Source: an uncultured Pelagibacteraceae bacterium (GTDB lineage Bacteria; Pseudomonadota; Alphaproteobacteria; Pelagibacterales; Pelagibacteraceae). Taken from it: DNA of 64,000 nt. Where the stretch lies: NCBI GenBank assembly GCA_902559565.1, contig CACEIH010000002.1:1-64000 (forward strand), given 5' to 3'. Shown here piece by piece: positions 32,239 through 41,827 of this stretch; the stretch's first letter is position 1; every line of letters starts with the position of its first letter. The notes under the pieces were generated by a model. That model made no database searches and had not been told where the DNA came from. It worked only from the letters and a program-made list of their open reading frames with translations. Both the position numbers and the translations under genes were made by a program.

Positions 32239-33793
32239 AAAGTCGATCAAGTTTATTGAAAACTTCTTTCATATATTTTTCATAGTTTTGATAGGATGAT
32301 AAAGAAGATTTGTAAATAGGTTGCCTGGCTTGAGCAGAACTTACGGTTTTAATTGGTCTTTTTGTTTTATAGAAATCGAGACATTCTTTTTCAAAATTTA
32401 AATCACAAAAATTTAATAATTTTTTGATTTCATCATCTGCATTATTAAGAATTTTTTCGTAATTAGCTTCATGAATCTCATCAAAAAATTTTGTTTGCCA
32501 AAAACTCATAAGCGCTAAATATTCTTTGTAAAATGTAAATAAATCATCAAAATCATATGCAAAATTAAGCCGATCATCAAAATCATTTTTATAAAGAGAT
32601 AAGATGTTATCTTTTGGATTTCTTGAACAATGTATTATTTTTGAGTTTGGCAGTAATATTTTTATAATGCCTATCCACGCAAAGTTTAACGGAGCTTTAT
32701 CTGTAAATATTAAAGAATTTTGATCAAATCTTTTAACAAAGTTTATATATTCATTCTTTATTTTAGTAATAGTGTTTTTGTCTAGATTATTTAACTTAGT
32801 GTTATCTAAAATATTATTTGTATAAAAATTACTTCTGATTAACTTATTTAAGTAATCTAATTCACCACATCCATAAACTTTTGAATGAGTTGATATAATT
32901 TGTTCAATCAAACTCGTTCCTGATCTTGGTAATCCAACAATAAATATTATTTTTTTATCATCATTAATTTTCTTTTGTGTTTCTATTTCATATTTATCAA
33001 AAAAAGTTTTTAAATTATTAAAGGTTTTGTATTCATTCTCAAAGTTCCTGTTTATCATTTTCTTTTTAGTGTCATTTCCAAGTTTAAAAAATTTAAAAGA
33101 ATTTTCATAATCTTTAAAATCTTCATAAGCTTTACTTATAGAAAAATATAAATTAATTTTTTGAATATTGTTTAAATTTAATTTTTGTAATTTTTCCTCC
33201 ATATTTTTCAAATGAGAACTATCTTTTGTATATTTTGTTGATCGACTAATCATTTTATCTGCATTTGTATTTGCCGGATTTATTTCCAAAACTTTTTCAA
33301 ATTGTTTTTTTGATTTTTCGAATTCCCCAATACTTTGATAAACAAGACCTAAATTATAGTGTGCTAATGCATTTTGATCCTCTATTTTTATAGCTTCTAA
33401 ATAATTCTCAATCGCTTTTTGATAATCATTAAGTTCGAAATACAAATTTCCTAAATTTGTTATAGCATTAATAAAATCAGGCTTTACTTTAATCGCTTTT
33501 AAATAATTTTCTTTTGCATCGTCAAATTTTTTTAATGTTTTAAAAACATTTCCTAAATTATTATAGGCAGCAATATTTTTATTATCCAAATTAATTATAT
33601 ATACAAAAGCATCAGCAGCCATCTTAAGGTTGCCAAGATTTTGATAACAAGATCCTATTAAATTGATTAAAAATATATTATTTGGTAATTTTTTTAATAG
33701 AATCTCTGACTCTCTTAATGTGTGCTCATAGTTTCCAGTATTATAATGGTTGAGTAGAGCTTGTAATTTATTTTTAATTATTTCTTTATCCAT
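32237..33793 (-). CDS. TPR-repeat sulfotransferase-like protein
   Basis: N-terminal TPRs; 'IIFIVGLPRSGTSLIEQIISTHSKVYGCGEL' PAPS-binding P-loop and 'IIHCSRNPKDNILSLYKNDF'. Confidence 0.92.
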   Translation of the reverse strand: MDKEIIKNKLQALLNHYNTGNYEHTLRESEILLKKLPNNIFLINLIGSCYQNLGNLKMAADAFVYIINLDNKNIAAYNNLGNVFKTLKKFDDAKENYLKAIKVKPDFINAITNLGNLYFELNDYQKAIENYLEAIKIEDQNALAHYNLGLVYQSIGEFEKSKKQFEKVLEINPANTNADKMISRSTKYTKDSSHLKNMEEKLQKLNLNNIQKINLYFSISKAYEDFKDYENSFKFFKLGNDTKKKMINRNFENEYKTFNNLKTFFDKYEIETQKKINDDKKIIFIVGLPRSGTSLIEQIISTHSKVYGCGELDYLNKLIRSNFYTNNILDNTKLNNLDKNTITKIKNEYINFVKRFDQNSLIFTDKAPLNFAWIGIIKILLPNSKIIHCSRNPKDNILSLYKNDFDDRLNFAYDFDDLFTFYKEYLALMSFWQTKFFDEIHEANYEKILNNADDEIKKLLNFCDLNFEKECLDFYKTKRPIKTVSSAQARQPIYKSSLSSYQNYEKYMKEVFNKLDRL

Positions 33794-34330
33794 TTATTTA
33801 ATTTTATTTTTTTCTATATAAGAAATAGATGCAAAACCAAAACAATTTATTTTATTAATTATATTAATATTCTCATTATTGATTCCACCTAATGCAATTG
33901 TTTTTTTATTAAAATGTTTGGTTAAAATATTAAATTTCACTGGTCCTAAAAATTGGTTTTTTTTCTTTATTTTAAATAAAGGTGAAATGAACAAAAATTG
34001 CACACCTTGTTTTTTTTTCTCAGATATCTCTTTTAAATTATGTGCAGATCCAATAATCCAAAAGTTATTTTTATTAAAATTTTTGGGTATTACACCTTTA
34101 TTAAATGATGGTATATATACGCCATCTAAATTTAGTTTTATTGCTAGTTTCAGGTCATTTGCTAAAAAGAATTTTCTCTTTTTTAATCTACAAATTTTTT
34201 TTATTTCTAGAATTTCATTTATATTATATTTTTTAGTATAATTTCGATAAATTATATGAATATTTCGATCTAAATTATTTATGCTTTTTTTTTCAAATTT
34301 ACTTATAAAGTAGAAACATAATTTATGCAT
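33794..34330 (-). CDS. ThiE/TenI-like thiamine phosphate synthase family protein
   Basis: 'LDGVYIPS', 'WIIGSAHNLKEI', 'VQFLFISPLFKIKKKNQFLGPVKFNIL', 'TIALGGINNENI'; short and divergent. Confidence 0.75.
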   Translation of the reverse strand: MHKLCFYFISKFEKKSINNLDRNIHIIYRNYTKKYNINEILEIKKICRLKKRKFFLANDLKLAIKLNLDGVYIPSFNKGVIPKNFNKNNFWIIGSAHNLKEISEKKKQGVQFLFISPLFKIKKKNQFLGPVKFNILTKHFNKKTIALGGINNENINIINKINCFGFASISYIEKNKIK

Positions 34331-34972
34331 AAAACAATTATAAATTTATTAAAAATTAAAGAAGAAATAAATTTAAAAGATCTTAAAGATATAAAAATTA
34401 TTGCAGTTAGTAAAACTTTTAATGAAGAAAAAATATTACCTTTAATTAATCACGGTCACTTAGATTTTGGAGAAAATAAAGTACAAGAAGCATTATCAAA
34501 ATGGACAAATATTAAAGAAAAATATAATGAAATAAAACTTCATATGATTGGAAAATTACAATCCAATAAAGTTAAGCATGCTGTAAAAATATTTGATTAT
34601 ATTCATTCTTTAGACAATGAAAAATTAGCTGAAAAAATATCAAATGAACAAAAGAAGATAAATAAAAATATTGATTTACTGATACAGGTTAATGTTGGGA
34701 AAGAGTTGCAAAAAAATGGCATTGATAAACCAGATGTAAAAAATTTTTTTGAATTTTGTAAAAATGATTTAAAATTAAATATAATAGGTTTGATGTGCAT
34801 ACCTCCCAACGATGGAAAAACAAATGAGTATTTTTCTGAAATGTTGAAATTAAAAAATCAATTAAATTTAAATAATTTAAGTATGGGTATGTCTAATGAT
34901 TATTTAGAAGCTATTGAAAATGGATCTACTATGATTAGAGTGGGATCAAAAATATTTGGAGAAAGAAGTTAA
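34325..34972 (+). CDS. yggS: YggS/PROSC family PLP-binding protein
   Basis: 'IIAVSKTFNEEKI', 'DFGENKVQEALSKW', 'LHMIGKLQSNKVK', 'LSMGMSNDYLEAIENGSTMIRVGSKIFGER'. Confidence 0.96.
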   Translation: MHKTIINLLKIKEEINLKDLKDIKIIAVSKTFNEEKILPLINHGHLDFGENKVQEALSKWTNIKEKYNEIKLHMIGKLQSNKVKHAVKIFDYIHSLDNEKLAEKISNEQKKINKNIDLLIQVNVGKELQKNGIDKPDVKNFFEFCKNDLKLNIIGLMCIPPNDGKTNEYFSEMLKLKNQLNLNNLSMGMSNDYLEAIENGSTMIRVGSKIFGERS

Positions 34973-35463
34973 AATATTTTAATTTTTGTCTTTTTATTTA
35001 TTAGTCTCAACATAATTAAAAAATCCTTTTTATTTAAAGCTATACATCCAGCAGTTGGTTTATAATTATTAGTTAAGTGTATAAATATACAGCTACCTTT
35101 ACCTAAAATACTTTTTTTGTAATTATATTTTATAGGTATTAGGAGATCATATTTATGATCATTTCTGAATAATTTTTCATGTTTAGTTTTATCTTTTACA
35201 TTAATTAATTTATTATATTTTTCTTTATTTTTAATATCATCACACCATCCCATTGATTTTTTTATTTTGATTAATTTTAAATTGGTTTTTATTTTTTTTA
35301 TTCTATCTCTTCTATAATAAAGATGTTCGATTTCATAAATGCCTTTAGGTGTTTTTTTATCTCCTTCTTTTTTTCTCTTACTAGTGCCATTTTTACCAAT
35401 AACACACTTAAAGAAGAAATCTTCTACTTGAAGAGTGTATTTATTTTTTAATAAAATTATCAT
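34969..35463 (-). CDS. L,D-transpeptidase (YkuD-like) catalytic-domain protein
   Basis: 'CVIGKNGTSKRKKEGDKKTPKGIYEI', 'IFIHLTNNYKPTAGCIALNKKD' catalytic H/C motif. Confidence 0.85.
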   Translation of the reverse strand: MIILLKNKYTLQVEDFFFKCVIGKNGTSKRKKEGDKKTPKGIYEIEHLYYRRDRIKKIKTNLKLIKIKKSMGWCDDIKNKEKYNKLINVKDKTKHEKLFRNDHKYDLLIPIKYNYKKSILGKGSCIFIHLTNNYKPTAGCIALNKKDFLIMLRLINKKTKIKIF

Positions 35464-35477
35464 ATTCTAAATACTAA

Positions 35478-36041
35478 ATGGAAAATCAAAATTTAATCAT
35501 TTTTAATTTTACAACTATTTTCAAAATATTATCTGAAATTGAAAATAATTTAAATTTTAAAATAATTAAAATTGATAAAGAAGATCTCAATAATTTTGAT
35601 GAAAAGAAATATCCTAACTTTCTTCTTTTAACAAAAAATCAAATTCCAAAGATTGAAAATCAATTTATTTTAGATAATTTACCAATAAAATTGAGTAAAT
35701 TAATTGAAAGAATTAATATTGAGTTTCTTAAAGTAAATTATAAAGATCAATCAAATTATACAGTAGGTAATTATAATCTAGATTTAAATTCTAAAAATTT
35801 TTCTAAAGAGGGAAAAAATTTAAAACTTACTGAAAAAGAAATTAGTACTATTCTTTATCTTTCAAAAAATAAGAAATCAATAAGCATCAAAGAACTTCAA
35901 ACAAAAGTTTGGGATCATAAGTCTCTTCTTGAAACACATACAGTAGAAACTCATATTCACAGACTTAGAAAAAAAATTAAACAAAAATTTAATGATGAAA
36001 GTTTTATTATAAGTTCAAAGAAAGGCTATAGCATAAGTTGA
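35478..36041 (+). CDS. OmpR/PhoB-type winged-helix regulator with degenerate receiver domain
   Basis: C-terminal 'LKLTEKEISTILYLSKNKKSISIKELQTKVWDHKSLLETHTVETHIHRLRKKI'; N-terminal region lacks receiver Asp signatures. Confidence 0.85.
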   Translation: MENQNLIIFNFTTIFKILSEIENNLNFKIIKIDKEDLNNFDEKKYPNFLLLTKNQIPKIENQFILDNLPIKLSKLIERINIEFLKVNYKDQSNYTVGNYNLDLNSKNFSKEGKNLKLTEKEISTILYLSKNKKSISIKELQTKVWDHKSLLETHTVETHIHRLRKKIKQKFNDESFIISSKKGYSIS

Positions 36042-36154
36042 AAAAGAAAAATTTTATCGCTAAAGATTTATTTTCAAAAAAATATAAACCAAGAGTTGTT
36101 AAGCCAAAAAAAGGAAAGGGTAGTTTTAAGAGAAAAAATAGGATTAAAGTCTAG
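36038..36154 (+). CDS. Small basic protein (38 aa), ArfA-like ribosome-rescue factor candidate
   Basis: TTG-start ORF MKKKNFIAKDLFSKKYKPRVVKPKKGKGSFKRKNRIKV*, overlaps the stop of the upstream regulator; core resembles E. coli ArfA '[24 protein letters not shown]'. Not in supplied ORF track (too short). Confidence 0.65.
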   Translation: MKKKNFIAKDLFSKKYKPRVVKPKKGKGSFKRKNRIKV

Positions 36155-37073
36155 CACCTATTTGTTGAATTATTTTAGATGCCATTTCTGTTCCTTTTTT
36201 TAGAGACTCTTCATAAGTAAAATCATTTAAATAACCATGAAGATAACCAGCGGCAAACAGATCTCCAGCACCTGTAAGATCTACTAATTTAAGATTTTTT
36301 TCTATTCCTACTTCATTTACATTATCACCAATAATAGAAACAGCACCTTTAGCGCCTCTAGTAATTATCAAACATTTCTTTATATTTTTACCAAACTCAA
36401 TAACTTCGTTAAAATTTTTTGCATCAATTAATGAACTTATTTCATCTTCATTTGCAAATGTAATATCTAACTTATTTTTTACCAATTCTAAAAAATGTTT
36501 TTTATGTCTATCTACACAAAATTTATCTGATAACGACATTGCAACTTTATTTGCACCATTTATAGCTTTATCAAAAGCTTTTTTAGGATCTCCTTCATCC
36601 CATAAATATCCTTCTAAAAAAATTACTTCACTTTTTTTCACTGCATTAATATCTATGTCGCTCTCATTTATTTTTCCAGCTGTTCCTAAAAAAGTACACA
36701 TTGTTCTTTCAGAGTCTGGGGTAATTAATATTAAACAAGTTCCTGTGGGAAGAATTTCTTTTTTTTTACTGTAAATAAAATCTACATTCTCTTTTTTGAG
36801 TCCATTTTCATATTCAATACCAAAATTATCATTTGAAATCTTACCTATAAAACCAACATCATTTCCTAGTTGTGACAAACCAACAATCGAATTTGCAACA
36901 GAACCTCCTGAAATAGTCTTTTCAATTTTTAAATTAGATAATAATTTTTTAAATTCATTCTCATCAAAAATTAACTTCATATTACTTTTTGTTAGATTAT
37001 TTTGAGAAATAAAATTATCCTCCACCTTACAAATCACATCTACAATTGCATTACCTATTCCTAAAATTTTCAT
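36144..37073 (-). CDS. PfkB family carbohydrate/adenosine kinase
   Basis: 'GIGNAIVDVICKV', 'SGGSVANSIVGLSQLG', 'LVDLTGAGDLFAAGYLHG'. Confidence 0.93.
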   Translation of the reverse strand: MKILGIGNAIVDVICKVEDNFISQNNLTKSNMKLIFDENEFKKLLSNLKIEKTISGGSVANSIVGLSQLGNDVGFIGKISNDNFGIEYENGLKKENVDFIYSKKKEILPTGTCLILITPDSERTMCTFLGTAGKINESDIDINAVKKSEVIFLEGYLWDEGDPKKAFDKAINGANKVAMSLSDKFCVDRHKKHFLELVKNKLDITFANEDEISSLIDAKNFNEVIEFGKNIKKCLIITRGAKGAVSIIGDNVNEVGIEKNLKLVDLTGAGDLFAAGYLHGYLNDFTYEESLKKGTEMASKIIQQIGARL

Positions 37074-37074
37074 A

Positions 37075-37728
37075 TTAAGCTTTTATAGTTTTAAGAGGTT
37101 TTTTTCTATTAGGATAGCAAGTAGTACATATTTTACAAGATAATCCATAGCAATCTCTGGCTTTGCAGAACTCTCTTCCATAATAAATTATTTGAAGATG
37201 GAGTTTGTTCCAATTTTTTTTTGGAAATAATCTTTTTAAATCCTTCTCGGTTTGTACAACATTTTTTCCATTAGTAAGTCCCCATCTTTGAGCTAGTCTA
37301 TGAATATGGGTATCTATTGGGAATGCAGGGTAACCAAAACCTTGTGACATAACCACACTAGCTGTTTTGTGTCCAACACCTGGAAGTTTTTCTAATTCTT
37401 CAAAAGATCTAGGGACTTTGCTTTTATATTTTTCAATTAATATTTTTGATAAGTTATAAATACTCTTGGCTTTAACTCTAAAAATTCCAATTTTTTTAAT
37501 TAATCTTTCAATTTTTTTTCGCCCCAGTTTTTTAAAATGATAAGGTTTATAATACTTAGGATAAATATTTTTAGTAACATTATTAACATTAACATCAGTA
37601 CATTGTGCAGAAAGAAGTACAGAGATTAATAGAGTAAAAACATTTCTGCTTTTTAAAGGAACTTTAATTTTTGGATAGGTTTTATTTAAAATTTTTAAAA
37701 CTATTTTTGCTCTTTGAACTTCATTCAT
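37075..37728 (-). CDS. nth: Endonuclease III
   Basis: HhH 'LEKLPGVGHKTASVVMSQGFGYPAFPIDTHIHRLAQRWGL' and C-terminal Fe-S Cys cluster. Confidence 0.96.
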   Translation of the reverse strand: MNEVQRAKIVLKILNKTYPKIKVPLKSRNVFTLLISVLLSAQCTDVNVNNVTKNIYPKYYKPYHFKKLGRKKIERLIKKIGIFRVKAKSIYNLSKILIEKYKSKVPRSFEELEKLPGVGHKTASVVMSQGFGYPAFPIDTHIHRLAQRWGLTNGKNVVQTEKDLKRLFPKKNWNKLHLQIIYYGREFCKARDCYGLSCKICTTCYPNRKKPLKTIKA

Positions 37729-38504
37729 TATTTGAAATTCATAAGATCTCTCATCGTGTAAAGACCAGGTCTTTTAGCCATTAGCCATTTTGCAGCTGAT
37801 AATGCTCCCTCTGAATATAATGCTCTATCAAATGCTTCATGGTTTAAAGTAATTATTTCTTTACCACTTGAGAATTTAACTTCATGTTCACCTATAATTT
37901 CACCTTTTCTAATAGAATTAAAATTAATTTTTTTTCCATAAGGAAATGTTTTCTTATTTAAATATTTTTTACCAATTAAATCATAAAAATTTTTATTTTT
38001 TCCTTCAGCTATCCCCTTACCAAGCATTAATGCAGTTCCTGAAGGATAATCTTTTTTATGTTTATGATGGATTTCAAAAATTTTACTCAAAAAATTTTTT
38101 CCTAAAGAACTAGAAGCAATTTCTGTTAAATACATTAAAAGATTTATGCCTAAGCTCATATTGCCAGCTTTTAAAATCGGTATTTTTTTTGAAAATTTTT
38201 TAATTAAAATTTCTTCACTTTTTGTAAAACCTGTTGTTCCTATAACAACTCTTTTTTTTAGTTTAGTTGCGATTTTAAGTACTTGAAAAGTACATTTTGG
38301 AACTGAAAAATCTATAATAACATGTGAATTTTTAAATGTATTTTCATTATTTTGTTCAATTTTAACTCCAAAAATTTTTTTATTTATTTTTTTACTTTCT
38401 GTGAGTGCATCAAGTTTGAAATTTTTATTAATTTTCACGGATTTAATTATTTGCTGGCCCATTCGCCCCAAACATCCTGTAACTGCTAAATTTATTTTTT
38501 TCAT
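37728..38504 (-). CDS. dapB: 4-hydroxy-tetrahydrodipicolinate reductase
   Basis: 'MKKINLAVTGCLGRMGQQI', 'VVIGTTGFTKSE', 'EIHHKHKKDYPSGTAL'. Internal ATG preferred over the ORF-track start at 38555. Confidence 0.95.
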   Translation of the reverse strand: MKKINLAVTGCLGRMGQQIIKSVKINKNFKLDALTESKKINKKIFGVKIEQNNENTFKNSHVIIDFSVPKCTFQVLKIATKLKKRVVIGTTGFTKSEEILIKKFSKKIPILKAGNMSLGINLLMYLTEIASSSLGKNFLSKIFEIHHKHKKDYPSGTALMLGKGIAEGKNKNFYDLIGKKYLNKKTFPYGKKINFNSIRKGEIIGEHEVKFSSGKEIITLNHEAFDRALYSEGALSAAKWLMAKRPGLYTMRDLMNFK

Positions 38505-38671
38505 TAAAAGATAATCATTGAAACTATCACAACAGAGATGACAATTACAGACCAAATGAATAAATTTTTAAAAAATTGTTTTGATTTTGAATTAGATCTT
38601 AGAAAAGATGGGAGAACTAGAATTAAAACAGCCATTAAAAAAATTGCTGGTATAATTTGTTCCAAATTCAT
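38504..38671 (-). CDS. Small two-TM protein (55 aa) between dnaJ and dapB
   Basis: MNLEQIIPAIFLMAVLILVLPSFLRSNSKSKQFLKNLFIWSVIVISVVIVSMIIF*; stop overlaps dapB ATG (TAATG); fills the whole dnaJ-dapB gap. Absent from supplied ORF track. Confidence 0.7.
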   Translation of the reverse strand: MNLEQIIPAIFLMAVLILVLPSFLRSNSKSKQFFKNLFIWSVIVISVVIVSMIIF

Positions 38672-38673
38672 TT

Positions 38674-39813
38674 TTAGCTATTCCAAAAACTTTTTGCTTT
38701 CTGAAAAAATTTCTTGATACTAGGGTTAGATTTTTCATTCTCAATTTTTCTAAATCTTTCTAATAAATCTTTTTGTTCTTTATTTAGGTACACTGGAACT
38801 TCAGTTTTAATTTGCACATATAGGTCTCCAAAATCTCCTCTTCTCATAAATGGCATACCTTTTCCTTTTAGTCTAAATTGTTTACCATCTTGTGTTCCAT
38901 CAGGTATTTTAATTTTTGCTTTTTTTCCGTCAATTGTAGGTATTTCGATCGTAGTTCCGAGTGCAGCATCTGCTATGGATATTGGAAATTCAAAAAATAA
39001 ATTTACATCAGATCTTTTGAAAAGTTCATGAGATTTTACATTTATAAATAAATACAAATCTCCAGAGGCACCACCTCTAGTTCCAGCCTCTCCTTTTCCA
39101 GCAAGCCTAATTCTAGTTCCATCATCCACGCCTTTAGGAATTGTTACAGATATTTTTTTTGAAGTTTGTGTATTTCCTTGTCCATTACAGTTTGAGCACG
39201 GATTAGTTATTTCTTCTCCACTTCCAGAGCACTGTGGACACGTTTGTTGAACTGTAAAAAAACCTTGGTTGGAACGTACTCTTCCATTCCCACCACAATA
39301 TGTACATCTATCAGGACTAGAACCTGGTTTAGATCCATTTCCTTTACAAGTGTTACACTTTTCAGAAGTAGAAAATTGTATATTTTGTTTTTTTCCTAAA
39401 TATGCTTCTTCTAATGTTATAGACAGATCGTATCTTAAATCTGATCCTCTGTTATTAGAATTTCGCCCTCTAGAACTTCGTCTTCCTCCACCTCCGAAGT
39501 CACCAAAAAAATCTTCAAATATGTCAGAAAAGTCAGCACCACTAAATCCACCAAATCCTCCAAAGCCGCCTTGTCCACCACCTCCATTTTCAAATGCGGC
39601 ATGACCAAAATTATCATAATTTTCTTTCTTTGATTTATCGGAAAGTATACCGTACGCCTCGCTTGCTTCTTTAAATTTATCTTCTGCGTTTTTATCACCA
39701 GGATTTTTATCAGGATGGTATTTTACTGCTAATTTTCTATAAGCAGATTTTAGTTCTTCAGGAGATGCGCTCTTTGGTACACCCAGGACATCATAATAAT
39801 CTCTTTTAGCCAT
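38674..39813 (-). CDS. dnaJ: Chaperone DnaJ
   Basis: '[36 protein letters not shown]', four CxxCxGxG zinc-finger repeats. Confidence 0.98.
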   Translation of the reverse strand: MAKRDYYDVLGVPKSASPEELKSAYRKLAVKYHPDKNPGDKNAEDKFKEASEAYGILSDKSKKENYDNFGHAAFENGGGGQGGFGGFGGFSGADFSDIFEDFFGDFGGGGRRSSRGRNSNNRGSDLRYDLSITLEEAYLGKKQNIQFSTSEKCNTCKGNGSKPGSSPDRCTYCGGNGRVRSNQGFFTVQQTCPQCSGSGEEITNPCSNCNGQGNTQTSKKISVTIPKGVDDGTRIRLAGKGEAGTRGGASGDLYLFINVKSHELFKRSDVNLFFEFPISIADAALGTTIEIPTIDGKKAKIKIPDGTQDGKQFRLKGKGMPFMRRGDFGDLYVQIKTEVPVYLNKEQKDLLERFRKIENEKSNPSIKKFFQKAKSFWNS

Positions 39814-39841
39814 TTATATTACCTGGACTGATAGATGTTTA

Positions 39842-41767
39842 TTAAGCGCTTTTTTCTTTATTATCGTCTTTTACTTCTTCAAAATCCGCATCAACAACAT
39901 TATCGTCTTTTTTTCCTTTTTCATCTTTACCATCATCTTTTCCTGAATCTGGTTTTGTATTCTGTTGTGATTTATATATTGCTTCACCAAGTTTCATTGA
40001 AGCTTGTACAAGTGCTTCTGTTTTTTTCTTTATATCTTCAATATTATCACCTTTAAGGGACTCTTTAAGTGCATTAGAACCATCTTCTATTGCTTTTTTT
40101 TCAGCATCTGAAATCTTAGAGCCATGCTCTTTAAGGTTTTTTTCAGTAGAATGTATTAATGTATCAGCTTGATTTCTTACATCTACAGACTCTCTTTTCT
40201 TTTTGTCTGCTTCTTTGTTAGCTTCAGCATCTTTAACCATTTTTTCAATCTCTTCATCACTTAATCCACCAGATGCTTGAATTTGAATTTTTTGTTCTTT
40301 ACCAGTCCCTTTGTCTTTCGCAGAAACGTTTACAATACCGTTAGCATCTATATCGAAAGTTACTTCTATTTGAGGAACTCCTCTTGGTGCTGGAGCTATA
40401 CCTACTAATTCAAAGTTTCCTAATAATTTATTATCAGTCGCCATTTCTCTCTCACCTTGAAGAACTCTAATCGAAACAGCTGGTTGATTATCTTCAGCAG
40501 TAGAAAACACCTGACTTTTCTTTGTTGGGATTGTTGTATTTTTTTCTATAAGTTTTGTTGATACTCCACCAAGAGTTTCAATTCCTAAAGATAAAGGAGT
40601 TACATCTAACAATAGAACATCTTTAACGTCGCCTTGAAGCACACCAGCTTGAATGGCTGCACCCATTGCAACTACTTCATCGGGGTTAACACTTTTATTA
40701 GGTTCTTTTCCAAAAAAGTTTTTTACTTCATTGATGACTTTTGGCATTCTTGTCATACCCCCAACCATTACTACTTCATCAATGTCACTTGCAGAAATAC
40801 CAGCATCCTTTAAGGCAGTTTTGCATGGTGGTATTGTTCTAGCAATTAAATCTTCAACTAAAGCTTCAAGTTTTGCTCTAGTCATTTTTAAATTAATATG
40901 TTTTGGACCTGTTTTATCGGCAGTTATAAAAGGTAAATTTATATCGGTTTGTTCTGCAGCTGATAGTTCAATTTTAGCTTTTTCAGCGGCTTCTTTTAGT
41001 CTTTGTAAAGCAAGTTTATCTGATTTTAAATCAATTCCACTATCTTTTTTAAATTCTGAAATTAAATATTCTACAACAGCATTATCAAAATCTTCACCCC
41101 CTAAAAATGTATCACCATTTGTAGATTTAACTTCGAATACTCCATCACCTAATTCAAGAATAGAAACATCGAAAGTTCCTCCTCCTAAATCATATACTGC
41201 AATTTTTTTATTTTGTTTTTTATCTAAACCATATGCTAGAGACGCTGCAGTAGGTTCATTGATAATTCTTAGGACTTCTAAGCCTGCAATTTTACCAGCA
41301 TCTTTTGTTGCTTGTCTTTGTGCATCATTAAAATATGCTGGAACAGTGATTACAGCTTTAGTTACAGCTTGACCTAAATATTTTTCTGCTGTTTCTTTCA
41401 TTTTTTGTAATATGAAAGCAGATATTTGCGATGGTGAATATTTTTCACCTTTAGACTCAATCCAAGCATCTCCTTTTTCAGAATTCACAATTTTAAATGG
41501 TGCTGCTTCAATATCTTTTTTAACTGTTGGATCTTCAAAGTTTCTTCCTATTAATCTTTTAACTGCAAAGATTGTGTTTTCAGGATTTGTCACAGCTTGT
41601 CTTTTTGCAGGTTGACCAATTAGTTTTTCTTTTTCTTCAGTAAAAGCTACCACAGATGGAGTAGTTCTCGCACCTTCAGCATTTTCTAACACTTTAGCTT
41701 GGCTACCTTCCATTATGGCAACACAAGAGTTAGTTGTTCCTAAATCTATTCCAATAATTTTACTCAT
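39842..41767 (-). CDS. dnaK: Chaperone DnaK
   Basis: '[19 protein letters not shown]', '[22 protein letters not shown]'. Confidence 0.99.
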   Translation of the reverse strand: MSKIIGIDLGTTNSCVAIMEGSQAKVLENAEGARTTPSVVAFTEEKEKLIGQPAKRQAVTNPENTIFAVKRLIGRNFEDPTVKKDIEAAPFKIVNSEKGDAWIESKGEKYSPSQISAFILQKMKETAEKYLGQAVTKAVITVPAYFNDAQRQATKDAGKIAGLEVLRIINEPTAASLAYGLDKKQNKKIAVYDLGGGTFDVSILELGDGVFEVKSTNGDTFLGGEDFDNAVVEYLISEFKKDSGIDLKSDKLALQRLKEAAEKAKIELSAAEQTDINLPFITADKTGPKHINLKMTRAKLEALVEDLIARTIPPCKTALKDAGISASDIDEVVMVGGMTRMPKVINEVKNFFGKEPNKSVNPDEVVAMGAAIQAGVLQGDVKDVLLLDVTPLSLGIETLGGVSTKLIEKNTTIPTKKSQVFSTAEDNQPAVSIRVLQGEREMATDNKLLGNFELVGIAPAPRGVPQIEVTFDIDANGIVNVSAKDKGTGKEQKIQIQASGGLSDEEIEKMVKDAEANKEADKKKRESVDVRNQADTLIHSTEKNLKEHGSKISDAEKKAIEDGSNALKESLKGDNIEDIKKKTEALVQASMKLGEAIYKSQQNTKPDSGKDDGKDEKGKKDDNVVDADFEEVKDDNKEKSA

Positions 41768-41787
41768 GTTTGTTTCTCGCTTCTTTC

Positions 41788-41815
41788 ATATAGGGGTTAA
41801 ATTTAATTCTACAAG
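41788..41815 (-). promoter_or_regulatory. RpoH (heat-shock sigma) promoter upstream of dnaK
   Basis: Minus strand CTTG-N17-CCTATAT, matching the alphaproteobacterial RpoH pattern; 20 nt upstream of dnaK ATG. Confidence 0.7.
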
Positions 41816-41827
41816 TTGATTTAATCA

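Noticed and set aside
37728-38555. N-terminal extension MVCNCHLCCDSFNDYLL on DapB (CxC/CC, seemingly metal-binding)
   Set aside because: Upstream start codon only; DapB begins at ATG 38504 and the extension overlaps the 55-aa ORF in another frame.
39269-39604. Long plus-strand ORFs antisense to dnaJ/dnaK (also 40653..41372, 38714..39031)
   Set aside because: Mirror-frame artefacts of strongly coding chaperone genes; low-complexity translations, no recognisable domains.
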